From DATBLE01 sp963791425 (GTDB lineage: Bacteria; Actinomycetota; Thermoleophilia; Gaiellales; Gaiellaceae), in contig CAWBSE010000003.1 in assembly GCA_963791425.1 (NCBI GenBank), positions 806,001 to 870,000 on the forward strand: a stretch of 64,000 nt of DNA, given 5' to 3'. Both the position numbers and the translations under genes were made by a program. The notes under the pieces are model-generated. The model was not told the DNA's origin. It saw only the letters and a list, made by a program, of their open reading frames with translations, and did not search any database. Positions 27,337-35,774 of this stretch are shown one piece after another. Numbering within the stretch: position 1 is the stretch's first letter; each line of letters starts with the position of its first letter.

Positions 27337-28002
27337 ATGTCCGATCGGTGGGCGACCTTCGATTGCTACGGCACGCTGATCGACTGGGACGGCGGGGTCG
27401 GCGGCGAGCTCGGGCGGCTGTTCGGGGCCGGTGCGGTTCCGCACCTGCTCGAGCGGTACCACGAGATCGAGCCGCAGGTGCAGGCGGAGGATCCCGACCG
27501 CACCTACCGCACCGTGCTGACGCTGACGCTCGAGCGGCTCGCCGAGGACGAGGGGCTCCCTCTGCCCGACGGGGAGAATGACGCGCTCGCGCGGTCGCTG
27601 CCGTCGTGGACGCCGTTTCCCGAAGTGCCGGGGGCGCTGGCGGAGGCGCGCGCCCGCGGGTGGAAGTTGGCGATCCTGTCGAACACCGACCGGGACTTCA
27701 TCGGCGCGTCGAAGGCGCAGATCGGGATGCCGTTCGACGAGACCATCGTTGCCTCCGAGATCGGGTCGTACAAGCCGGGGCATCGCCACTGGGCGGAGTT
27801 CTTCGCGCGAACGCACGCGGACCGGGCACGGCACGTCCACGTTGCCGCGAGCCACTTCCACGACATCGTCCCGGCGGACGAGCTCGGCCTGAAGAGCGTC
27901 TGGGTGAACCGGCTCGGCGAGACCGCCGAGCCTGCGCCGACACGCGAGATCACCGACCTGAGCAGCCTCCCGGACGTCCTGGACGAGCTCGTCCCCGCGT
28001 GA
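27337..28002 (+). CDS. HAD-superfamily hydrolase, haloacid-dehalogenase type II-like
   Basis: The DxYGT nucleophile motif (FDCYGTLIDWD) lies at residues 8-18, LAILSNTDRDF supplies the motif II serine, and SYKPGHRHW supplies the motif III lysine. HVAASHFHDIVPADELG replaces the acidic motif IV pattern, and VWVNRLGE follows. The closest pattern is the haloacid dehalogenase subgroup, but the substrate cannot be predicted. 221 residues; starts 12 nt after fabF and overlaps the next gene by 4 bp. Confidence 0.85.
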   Translation: MSDRWATFDCYGTLIDWDGGVGGELGRLFGAGAVPHLLERYHEIEPQVQAEDPDRTYRTVLTLTLERLAEDEGLPLPDGENDALARSLPSWTPFPEVPGALAEARARGWKLAILSNTDRDFIGASKAQIGMPFDETIVASEIGSYKPGHRHWAEFFARTHADRARHVHVAASHFHDIVPADELGLKSVWVNRLGETAEPAPTREITDLSSLPDVLDELVPA

Positions 28003-28910
28003 AGCCGCCGAAGCCGTACACCGCCCGCCCGGCGACGCCGGACGACGCTTCTGCGGCCGCCGGGCTGATGAACGCGGTCGACCAGGCGTACCTCGAGGAT
28101 CCGGACGAGATGAGCACGGTCGAGGTGACGGAGTGGTGGGCGCGCCTCGACCGGGAACGCGACACCCTGATCTTCGAGGACGGAGACGGCACGCCGGTCG
28201 CCGTCGGGACGCTCGACGGCAGGCAGGACGACGCGCTCGACCTCGACGGGTACATCCACCCGGCTCACCTCGGCCGCGGCCTTGGCACGTCCCTGCTCGA
28301 CTGGCTGGAGGAAGAGGCCGCCGCCCGCGGCCGCCCGATCGCGAGAGTGAGCACGCTCGCCGCCGACCGCGCAGCCGTCCCGTTGTTCACGTCGCGCGGC
28401 TTCGCTCCGATCCGCCACTTCTACCGCATGCTGATCGACCTGGACGGCCCGCCGCCGGCGCCCGAGCTGCCGGCCGGCCTCGAGCTGTCGCTGTTCCGGC
28501 CGGGGGAAGAGGCGGCGCTGCACGCGACCCTCGAAGAGGCTTTCGCCGACCACTGGGGTCACCAGTCGGAGTCGCTCGACGACTGGCAGCAGCGCGTATT
28601 CGGCCGCGACTGGTGGGACCCGTCGCTCGTCTATCTCGTCCGCGAGGGTGACGAGGTCGCCGCCGCGTGCGTCAACGCGATCCGGTTCGGCATCGGCTGG
28701 GTCGGGATCCTGGGCACGCGGGCGTCGTGGCGTGGCCGCGGGCTCGGCCGCGCGCTGCTCCTGGTGGCGTTCGCCGAGCTCTACCGTCGCGGCGAGCGCC
28801 GTGTCGGCCTCGCCGTCGACGCCGGCAACGAGACCGGTGCGACGCACCTGTACGAGAGCGTCGGCATGCGGATCGCCTGGCAGGCCGACATCTACGAGAA
28901 GCGTCGCTAG
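27999..28910 (+). CDS. Tandem GNAT-domain acetyltransferase
   Basis: Two GNAT folds in 303 residues. The first has HPAHLGRGLGTSLLDWL near residue 85; the second has LGTRASWRGRGLGRALLL near 240, with the RGRGLG acetyl-CoA loop best kept there. Duplicated GNATs of this layout include mycothiol synthase (MshD), but substrate residues cannot be assigned here. GTG at 27999 overlaps the HAD gene stop. Confidence 0.82.
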   Translation: MKPPKPYTARPATPDDASAAAGLMNAVDQAYLEDPDEMSTVEVTEWWARLDRERDTLIFEDGDGTPVAVGTLDGRQDDALDLDGYIHPAHLGRGLGTSLLDWLEEEAAARGRPIARVSTLAADRAAVPLFTSRGFAPIRHFYRMLIDLDGPPPAPELPAGLELSLFRPGEEAALHATLEEAFADHWGHQSESLDDWQQRVFGRDWWDPSLVYLVREGDEVAAACVNAIRFGIGWVGILGTRASWRGRGLGRALLLVAFAELYRRGERRVGLAVDAGNETGATHLYESVGMRIAWQADIYEKRR

Positions 28911-28927
28911 GCAGGTAGGCTCAGGGC

Positions 28928-29716
28928 GTGTCGCGCCTGCGCGCGAAGTGCCCCGATTGCAAGACGAACACCGCGGTCGCGATCGGGCCCGACTACCAGT
29001 GCCACTCCTGCGGCCGCGAGTTCGCCGCGGGAATGGTTCGCGTACCGCGCGCCTGGGGGCACACCCGCGACAAGGGCGCCGGGATGGTCCAGGGTGCAGT
29101 CGAGCTTGCGCTGCCGTACCCCGAGGCGTCCGTCGTCGCCGAGGCCACGCTCGCCGACCAGGTGCTGGTCCTCGCGACCGAGCTGCCCGAGCGGCCGCTG
29201 ATCATGGGCGGCTGCTGCTGCTCGCACATCGGCGCCGTCGAGGGGCTCGCCACCCGCTACGAGCGCCTCGCCGTCGTCTGGGTCGATGCTCACGGCGACC
29301 TGAACACGCCCGAGACGTCGCCGTCGGGCGACGAGTGGGGCATGCCGCTGCGGATGATCATCGACGGGGGCGCCGTCGACCCGCAGGACGTCGCCCTCAT
29401 CGGCGCGCGCGACCTCGATCCGGGCGAGCGCGCCTTCATCGACGCCAGCGGCCTGCACACGGGCAAGCACGCGGTCGAGCGGGCGCTGAGCGGCGCGGAT
29501 GCCGTGTACGTCGCGATCGACGGCGACGGCCTCGACCCCGCCGAGGTGGCGTCGTGGATGCCGGTACCGGGCGGGCTCTCCGTGGACGAGACCGTGGAGC
29601 AGCTGCGCTGGATCGCCGTGAATGCGACCGTGGCCGGAGCGGGCCTCTCGGGCTTCCTGGCCGACCCGGCGAATCTCGAGCCCGCGACCAGGCTCTGCTC
29701 GGCAGTCGGCCTGTAA
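28928..29716 (+). CDS. Arginase-fold protein with N-terminal zinc ribbon
   Basis: Residues 8-33 form a CPDC...CHSC zinc ribbon. The remainder has the ureohydrolase fold: VWVDAHGDLNTPE (DAHxD metal ligands) and VAIDGDGLDPAE (DxDxxDP ligands), followed by MPVPGGLS. The first metal histidine motif, normally GGDHS, is replaced by GGCCCSHIG. This combination is not a textbook arginase, agmatinase or formimidoylglutamase, so substrate is unassigned. The ribbon could bind nucleic acid, protein or zinc for structure. GTG at 28928 starts 18 nt after the previous stop. Confidence 0.78.
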   Translation: MSRLRAKCPDCKTNTAVAIGPDYQCHSCGREFAAGMVRVPRAWGHTRDKGAGMVQGAVELALPYPEASVVAEATLADQVLVLATELPERPLIMGGCCCSHIGAVEGLATRYERLAVVWVDAHGDLNTPETSPSGDEWGMPLRMIIDGGAVDPQDVALIGARDLDPGERAFIDASGLHTGKHAVERALSGADAVYVAIDGDGLDPAEVASWMPVPGGLSVDETVEQLRWIAVNATVAGAGLSGFLADPANLEPATRLCSAVGL

Positions 29717-29754
29717 CCGCCCGGCCGACGGGCCGAGTCTAAGATCTGGAGCCC

Positions 29755-30606
29755 ATGGCGGACACCCGCATCGACGTCTCGATCGAGCAGAAGGGGGCGC
29801 CCACGGGCGCCGCCGAAGCCCGGAAGAGCCCAAACACGTGCCCGTCCTGCGGGTCGCACTACCGCGACGACGAGCTCGACCGGCACCTGGGCGTCTGTCC
29901 GCAGTGCGGCCATCATTTCCCGGTCGGCGCCCGCGAGCGCATCGACCAGCTCATCGACCCGGGGACGTTCGTCGAGGAGGACGCCGATCTGCGGTCAGCG
30001 GACCCGCTCGGGTTCTTTGACCTGCGCCCCTACACCGAGCGACTCGCCGAGGCCGAGATGAAGACCGGTCAGGGCGACGCGGTCGTGGTCGGCCGGGCCG
30101 AGATCGAGACCGTCTCGTGCCAGCTGTCGGTCATGGACTTCGGCTTCATGGGTGGCTCCATGGGCAGCGTCGTCGGCGAGAAGTTCGCCCGGGCCTGCGA
30201 GCAGGCGGCCGAGCGGAAGGTGCCGCTCGTGTCGGTGACGTCATCGGGCGGCGCACGCATGCAAGAGGGGATCCTGTCGCTGATGCAGCTGCCGAAGACC
30301 GTCTGCGCCGTCGAGGATCTGCACGACGCACGCTGCGCGCTGATCAACGTCTTCACCCATCCGACCACCGCGGGCGTGCTCGCCAGCTTCGCCAGCCTCG
30401 GCGACATCACGATCGCCGAGCCGGGCGCGCTGATCTCGTTCACCGGCCCGCGCGTCGTCCAGCAGACGACGAGGGAGAAGCTGCCCGAGGACTTCGGCCT
30501 CGCCGAGTCCAACCTCCGGTTCGGTCACCTGGACGCGATCGTCCAGCGGCCCGGCATCCGGACGTACGTGGCCCGCGTGCTGAGGCTCTTCGCCGATGCC
30601 GGCTGA
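29755..30606 (+). CDS. accD: Acetyl-CoA carboxylase carboxyltransferase beta subunit
   Basis: With AccA it transfers carboxyl from biotin to acetyl-CoA to make malonyl-CoA. The N-terminal zinc finger is CPSCGSHY...CPQCGHHF (residues 29-54), followed by the crotonase-like core with GGSMGSVVGEKFARA, SSGGARMQEGILSLMQ and GVLASFASLGD. 283 residues. It overlaps accA by 11 bp and follows the fab genes by about 2.4 kb on the same strand. Confidence 0.97.
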   Translation: MADTRIDVSIEQKGAPTGAAEARKSPNTCPSCGSHYRDDELDRHLGVCPQCGHHFPVGARERIDQLIDPGTFVEEDADLRSADPLGFFDLRPYTERLAEAEMKTGQGDAVVVGRAEIETVSCQLSVMDFGFMGGSMGSVVGEKFARACEQAAERKVPLVSVTSSGGARMQEGILSLMQLPKTVCAVEDLHDARCALINVFTHPTTAGVLASFASLGDITIAEPGALISFTGPRVVQQTTREKLPEDFGLAESNLRFGHLDAIVQRPGIRTYVARVLRLFADAG

Positions 30607-31534
30607 CGCGGAGCGCCGCCTGCGCGAGCGGCTGACACGGCTGAAGAACCTCTCGCTGCTCGGCGGCACGAAGCTCTCGGGCGAGCTCGAGCGCCTCCAG
30701 CGGCAGCTCGACCACCTTCAGACCGAGCCGACCGCGACCGACGAGGAGATCTGGCGGTCGGTCGAGCTCGCCCGGCACGTGGACCGTCCCTACACGCTCG
30801 ACTACGTCCAGCGGATGCTCACCGACTGGGTGGAGCTCCACGGCGACCGCGGCCGCGCCGACGACGGCGCGATGGTCACCGGCATCGGCACCTTCGAGGG
30901 GCGCACCGTCGTGCTGGTCGGCCAGCAGAAGGGCCGCGACATCCAGGAGCGCACGAAGCGCCAGTTCGGGATGCCCTACCCCGAGGGCTACCGGAAGGCG
31001 ATGCGGGCGATGGAGCTCGCCGATCGCCACGAGTTCCCGGTGCTCAGCCTGGTCGACACGCCCGGCGCCTACCCCGGGGTCGCCGCCGAGCAGCACGGCC
31101 AGGGCGGCGCGATCGCCGCCTCGCAGGCGCTGATGGCGCGCCTACAGGTGCCGATCGTCACCTGCGTGATCGGCGAGGGCGGCTCGGGCGGCGCGATCGC
31201 GATCGCGCTCGCCGACCGCGTGCTGATGCAGGAGAACGCGATCTACTCCGTGATCTCGCCCGAGGGTTGCGCCGCGATCCTGTGGCGCGACGCCGGAGAG
31301 GCCCGCAAGGCGGCCGCGGCGTTCAAGCCGGACGCCGTGCACTGTCTCGACCTCGGTGTGATCGACGGGATCGTCCCCGAGCCCCCCGGCGGGGCCCAGA
31401 ACGACTGGAAAGAGGCCGCGAGGCTGCTCGCCGACTCGTTGCGCGAGTCGCTCGACGACCTCGAAGGGCTGTCCGGCAAGGAGCTCGTCCGTCGCCGGCG
31501 GGCCAAGTTTCGCGGGATGGGTGTATTCGCCTAA
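30596..31534 (+). CDS. accA: Acetyl-CoA carboxylase carboxyltransferase alpha subunit
   Basis: The partner of AccD. Signatures are LTDWVELHGDRGRADDGAMV, GMPYPEGYRKAMRAMELAD, VDTPGAYPGVAAEQHGQGGAIA and GEGGSGGAIAIALADRVLM, in family order. 312 residues is normal. Having separate alpha and beta subunits differs from the fused AccD-type carboxylases common in Actinomycetia. Ends before a hairpin at 31539-31552. Confidence 0.97.
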   Translation: MPADAERRLRERLTRLKNLSLLGGTKLSGELERLQRQLDHLQTEPTATDEEIWRSVELARHVDRPYTLDYVQRMLTDWVELHGDRGRADDGAMVTGIGTFEGRTVVLVGQQKGRDIQERTKRQFGMPYPEGYRKAMRAMELADRHEFPVLSLVDTPGAYPGVAAEQHGQGGAIAASQALMARLQVPIVTCVIGEGGSGGAIAIALADRVLMQENAIYSVISPEGCAAILWRDAGEARKAAAAFKPDAVHCLDLGVIDGIVPEPPGGAQNDWKEAARLLADSLRESLDDLEGLSGKELVRRRRAKFRGMGVFA

Positions 31535-31664
31535 CTATCCCGGTTTTCCGGGGATATTCCACACTCTCCACAGGCTTTTCCCCGGTACCGAACCTGGTTT
31601 ATCCACCGTTTCAACACCATTTTCAACGGGGACCACCATGTTTTCTGACGGGTATTCACGGTAA
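31535..31664. terminator. Intergenic region after accA with terminator-like hairpin
   Basis: CCCGG (31539-31543), loop TTTT, CCGGG (31548-31552) forms a small stem within a wider TATCCCGG/CCGGGGATA repeat. The rest of the 130 bp is T/A-rich for this genome and probably holds the ligD promoter. No open frame with a ribosome site was seen. Confidence 0.5.
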
Positions 31665-33995
31665 ATGGCCGATCGCGAGCTGTCCGCCTACCGCCGCAAG
31701 CGTGATCCGGCACAAACGCCCGAGCCGTTCGGCCGCGGCCGCCGCGGCCGCAAACCGATATTCGTGATCCAGCGGCACGACGCGCGGCGCCTCCACTACG
31801 ACTTCCGCCTGGAGCGCGACGGTGTGCTGGCCAGCTGGGCGGTGCCGAAGGGTGTGCCGCTCGAGACCGGCCACCGGGCGCTCGCCGTCCACGTCGAGGA
31901 CCACCCGCTCGACTACGCCACGTTCGAGGGTGAGATCCCGAAGGGCAACTACGGCGCGGGCACGGTCGAGATCTGGGACTCGGGCACCTACGAGCTCGTC
32001 GAGGAGAAGAAGGACGGCGGCCTGACCGTGCGGCTCGCCGGCACGCGGCTCCAGGGTCTGTGGACGCTGGTGCCTGCCAGGCTCGACGGGAACCCGAAGA
32101 ACTGGCTGTTGCTGAAGAAGTCGGAGGAGGACGGCACGGCCGGGAAGGCCCAGGGCCGGTATGAGCCGATGCTGGCGACGCCGGAGAGCGCCGTTCCGCG
32201 CGGGCCCGGCTGGCTGTTCGAGGTCAAATGGGACGGCTACCGCGCACTCGCGTACGTCAGGGGCGGCGAGGCGAAGCTGGTCAGCCGCAACGGCAACGAC
32301 CTGACCGGCCGGTTCCCGCAGGTGGCGAAGGAGGTGGCGAAGGCGCTGAAGACGCCCGACGCCGTCCTCGACGGCGAAGTGTGCGCGCTCGACGATGACG
32401 GACGCCCGAGCTTTTCGGCGATGCAACAGGACCGGCCGGGGACGCCGCTCCGGTACGAGGCGTTCGATCTGCTCGAGGTCGAGGGCGAGCCGCTCGTCTA
32501 CCAGCCTCTGACGGCGCGCCGAGCACGGCTGGAGAAGCTGCTCGACCGGCGGAACCGGGTCGTGCGGCTCTCGGAGGCCTTCGACGACGGCGAATCGTTG
32601 CTCGAGGCGGCGAAGGAGCAGCGCCTGGAGGGGATTGTCGCGAAGAAGGCCGATTCGCCGTACCGCCAGGCCCGCCGCACGCGTGACTGGCTGAAGATCA
32701 AGACCCACGGCCGCCAGGAGTTCGTGATCGCCGGGTACACGAAGGGCCAGGGCCGCCGCTCGGGCCGGTTCGGTGCGCTCGTGCTGGGCACGTGGCAGGG
32801 CCGCGAGCTCGTCTACGCCGGTAACGTCGGCACCGGGTTCACCGACAGGGTGATCGACGAGCTGCTCGCGAAGCTGCGCCCGCTCGAGCAGAAGGAGAGC
32901 CCGTTCGCCGCCGTCCCGAAGATGCCCAAGGTACGGAAGGTGGACGTGGTCTGGGTGCGGCCCGAGCTCGTCTGCGAGGTGGAGTTCGTCGAGTGGACGC
33001 ACGACAAGCGGCTCCGGGCCCCGTCGTTCCAGGGGCTGCGTGAGGACAAGCCCGCCCGCGAGGTGCACCGGGAGGAGCCGCTGCCCACCGAGCTCCGGAA
33101 GGGCAAGCGGGTGCTGAAGCTCTCCAATCTCGACAAGGTCTTCTTTCCGGCCGACGGAATCACGAAGGGCGACCTGCTCTCGTACTACCGGGCGATCGCG
33201 CCCGTGCTGCTGCCGCACATCAAGGATCGCCCGTTCACGATGAAGCGCTTCCCCAACGGGATCGAAGGCGAGCACTTCTTCCAGAAGGATGCGCCGGTGC
33301 ACATGCCCGAGTGGATCCTCACGCGCGAGTTCGAGGTCTCGACGCGGGAGAAGGAGCGGCGCCGGAAGACGATCCGCGCGCCGCTCGTCAACGACGAGCT
33401 CGCGCTGCTCTGGATGGTGAACATGGGTTGCATCGACCTGAACACGTGGTACTCGAGGGTCGACCGGCCCGAGCGCCCCGACTTCGTGCTCTTCGACCTC
33501 GACCCGGCCGCGGACGCCGGGTTCCGGGAGGTCGTCCAGGTCGCGCTGCTCGTGAAGGACGTGCTCGATGCGCTCGGGCTCGCCGGCTTCGCCAAGACCA
33601 GCGGCAGCGACGGCATCCACGTCCTCGTCCCGATCGAGCGACGGCACACGTACGAGGACACGCGCGAATTCGCGGAGATCGTCGCCGGAACGCTCGCGCG
33701 GACGCACCGCGGGCTGGTCACCACAGAGTGGACGAAGGCGAAGCGCCGCGGCGTCCTGATCGACGCGAACCAGAACGGCGAGGGGAAGACGATTGCGTCG
33801 GTCTACTCGGTGCGGCCCCACCCGGGTGCGCCGGTCTCTGCGCCGCTGCGCTGGGACGAGGTACGCCAAGGGCTCGACCCGCGCGACTTCACGATGGAGG
33901 TCGCCCAGCGCCGCATCGAGCAGCACGGCGACCTGTATGCGGACGTGTTGACGGCGCGGCAATCCCTCGGCGCAGCCCTGCGCGCGATTCGCTGA
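31665..33995 (+). CDS. ligD: Multifunctional DNA ligase D (PE-LIG-POL)
   Basis: Non-homologous end-joining enzyme. Residues about 25-160 are the 3'-phosphoesterase (FVIQRHDARRLHYDFRLERDG, LAVHVEDHPLDY, GEIPKGNYGAG). Residues 165-460 are the ATP-dependent ligase with adenylated lysine in FEVKWDGYRAL and DGEVCALD. Residues 480-776 are the primase-polymerase (DKVFFPADGITKGDL, FVLFDLDPAADAGF with catalytic aspartates, KTSGSDGIHVLVPI). Domain order is that of Pseudomonas LigD, not the POL-PE-LIG order of mycobacteria. No ku gene lies in the window. Confidence 0.96.
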   Translation: MADRELSAYRRKRDPAQTPEPFGRGRRGRKPIFVIQRHDARRLHYDFRLERDGVLASWAVPKGVPLETGHRALAVHVEDHPLDYATFEGEIPKGNYGAGTVEIWDSGTYELVEEKKDGGLTVRLAGTRLQGLWTLVPARLDGNPKNWLLLKKSEEDGTAGKAQGRYEPMLATPESAVPRGPGWLFEVKWDGYRALAYVRGGEAKLVSRNGNDLTGRFPQVAKEVAKALKTPDAVLDGEVCALDDDGRPSFSAMQQDRPGTPLRYEAFDLLEVEGEPLVYQPLTARRARLEKLLDRRNRVVRLSEAFDDGESLLEAAKEQRLEGIVAKKADSPYRQARRTRDWLKIKTHGRQEFVIAGYTKGQGRRSGRFGALVLGTWQGRELVYAGNVGTGFTDRVIDELLAKLRPLEQKESPFAAVPKMPKVRKVDVVWVRPELVCEVEFVEWTHDKRLRAPSFQGLREDKPAREVHREEPLPTELRKGKRVLKLSNLDKVFFPADGITKGDLLSYYRAIAPVLLPHIKDRPFTMKRFPNGIEGEHFFQKDAPVHMPEWILTREFEVSTREKERRRKTIRAPLVNDELALLWMVNMGCIDLNTWYSRVDRPERPDFVLFDLDPAADAGFREVVQVALLVKDVLDALGLAGFAKTSGSDGIHVLVPIERRHTYEDTREFAEIVAGTLARTHRGLVTTEWTKAKRRGVLIDANQNGEGKTIASVYSVRPHPGAPVSAPLRWDEVRQGLDPRDFTMEVAQRRIEQHGDLYADVLTARQSLGAALRAIR

Positions 33996-34050
33996 CCCGT
34001 CGAGCGGGTACCAATCGTGCGTTCCGGCACTTCCGAGAGAGGGAGTCACC

Positions 34051-34881
34051 ATGCGCCTCCGTGTACTGCTCGTCGCCGTCTGCCTGGCGGTGCCCTTGAT
34101 CGTCGCGCCGGAAGCTCAGGCGGCCGCGGTGCCGATCACGACCTGTGCCCAGGTGGTGACGACGAACGCGGTCCTCACCCAAAACCTGCACTGCACCGGC
34201 GACGGCGTACTGGTCGGCGCGGACAAGATCACCATCGACCTGAACGGGTTTCGGCTTCGCGGCGACCGTGATTTCAGCGACGTCGGGATCAACGACCAGG
34301 CCGGCTTCGACCGGGTCACGATCAAGAACGGTGTAGTCCGCAACTTCGGCGCCGGAATCTACGCGGTCTCCGGCGCCGACAGGATCGCGGTCTCGAGCAT
34401 GGTCGTATCCGGGAACTACGGCGAAGGCATCGAGATCGACGGCGACAGTGCTTCGGTCAAGTCGTCGACGACCTCCGGGAACGTGGAGGACGGCGTGCTC
34501 CTCGGCGGCACCAGGATCTCGGTCAAGTCGGTGATCGCGTCGAACAACGGCTCGGTCGGGATTCTCGTCAACGGCGAGGCGGCGTCGGTCGCATCCTCGA
34601 CAGCGGACGGGAACCACATCACCGGGATCGAAGGGATCGGCGCGAACATTTCGATCGCATCGTCGGAAGCGTCGGGGAACGCCTCGGACGGGATCGTCAT
34701 CTCGGGAAGCGCCGGAGTGCTGAAGCGGAACCGGGCCGACGGGAACGGCTTCGACGGACAGGCGTCCGACCTCATCGGGCTCGGGATCTATGTCTATAAC
34801 GACGTGACCTTGCCGTCGGGCTCGAACGAGGCACTCGGCAACGACGACACGGCCGACTGCGCACCCGCATCGCTCTGCTGA
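34051..34881 (+). CDS. Secreted right-handed beta-helix protein
   Basis: A signal peptide (LRVLLVAVCLAVPLIVAPEAQA) precedes about 230 residues of short beta-strand repeats of 20-25 residues with aligned G, N and S positions, such as VVSGNYGEGIEIDGD, TTSGNVEDGVLLGG, IASNNGSVGILVNGE and EASGNASDGIVISGS. This is the NosD/pectate-lyase-like parallel beta-helix pattern. Paired cysteines near the start and in the tail may lock the ends. No catalytic residues can be named; binding or polysaccharide cleavage are possible. GAGAGAGGGAG lies upstream of the ATG. Confidence 0.8.
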   Translation: MRLRVLLVAVCLAVPLIVAPEAQAAAVPITTCAQVVTTNAVLTQNLHCTGDGVLVGADKITIDLNGFRLRGDRDFSDVGINDQAGFDRVTIKNGVVRNFGAGIYAVSGADRIAVSSMVVSGNYGEGIEIDGDSASVKSSTTSGNVEDGVLLGGTRISVKSVIASNNGSVGILVNGEAASVASSTADGNHITGIEGIGANISIASSEASGNASDGIVISGSAGVLKRNRADGNGFDGQASDLIGLGIYVYNDVTLPSGSNEALGNDDTADCAPASLC

Positions 34882-34898
34882 AGCCGTAGCATTGCGCG

Positions 34899-35768
34899 AT
34901 GAGGCTCACGGAGCTCGTTGCCGAGCTCGACGCCTATTTCCGCGTTCCCGACGTGCAGGGCGACGACTGGTCGCCTGCGTTCGATCAGGTGTACGCCGAC
35001 GACCCGTACTGGCGGGAGTACGTCGTGCCGGGCTGGGAGGGCCACTGGAACGGGCTCTCGCTGCGCGGTGCCGAGGATGTCGAGCGCGTCGCCACCTGCG
35101 TCTTTCCGAGCGACCGGATCGTCGAGGGGCTCGCGCCCGGGACGTTCCTCTTCGCCGAGCACCCGCTCGACTTCGCCGACGAGCCGGGCTTCCTCCCGCT
35201 CTCGGTCGAGACCTACGAGGCGATGCGCGAGAACGGGATCAGCTTCTACAACGCGCACGCGCCGCTGGACATGCACCCGGAGGTGTCTCCGTCGCGGATG
35301 TGCTCCGTCGGCGCCGGCCTCGAGAACCTGGTCGAGTACTTCCCGATCTGCGAGGGGATTCCCGGCGGCGCGGCGATCATCGGCGACAGTGTGCTGACCG
35401 TCGAGGGGCTCGCCGAGGCCCTGCGCTCGTACCTCGGCCCGGAGATCAAGGTGCACGTGCTCACGCGACCCCGCGGCGAGGCCGGCCGGGTGGCGATGGT
35501 CGCCGGTGGGGGCGCCGAGGTGGGGATCCTCGAGGCGTCGCTCGAGCGGGGCTGCCAGACGTACGTGACCGGCAACGCGGCGACCACGTGCCGTCTCGAC
35601 TTCGTGCAGGAGCAGGTCCGGGTGTTCCGGGAGCTCGCCGACGCCGAAGGCGTCACGTTGCTCGACGCGATGCACTACGGGATGGAGAAGCCGCCGCAGC
35701 TGGCGATGGTGGAATGGTTCCGCCGCCACGGCCTCACCGCCGAGTTCGTCCCCGACGGGCCGAAGTAG
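34899..35768 (+). CDS. NIF3-family dinuclear metal-centre protein
   Basis: The metal-ligand motifs of NIF3 are present: FAEHPLDFA near residue 85, FYNAHAPLDMHPEVS near 115 (asparagine/histidine-aspartate motif), and the C-terminal LLDAMHYGMEKPPQLAM supplying histidine and glutamate. The family is widespread and often mislabelled GTP cyclohydrolase; its physiological role is not settled. 289 residues. Starts 17 nt after the beta-helix gene. Confidence 0.83.
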   Translation: MRLTELVAELDAYFRVPDVQGDDWSPAFDQVYADDPYWREYVVPGWEGHWNGLSLRGAEDVERVATCVFPSDRIVEGLAPGTFLFAEHPLDFADEPGFLPLSVETYEAMRENGISFYNAHAPLDMHPEVSPSRMCSVGAGLENLVEYFPICEGIPGGAAIIGDSVLTVEGLAEALRSYLGPEIKVHVLTRPRGEAGRVAMVAGGGAEVGILEASLERGCQTYVTGNAATTCRLDFVQEQVRVFRELADAEGVTLLDAMHYGMEKPPQLAMVEWFRRHGLTAEFVPDGPK

Positions 35769-35774
35769 CCGGCG

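Noticed and set aside
34899..35768. GTP cyclohydrolase I type 2 annotation for the NIF3 protein
   Set aside because: The motifs support only NIF3 membership; the enzymatic name rests on weak transfer within the family.
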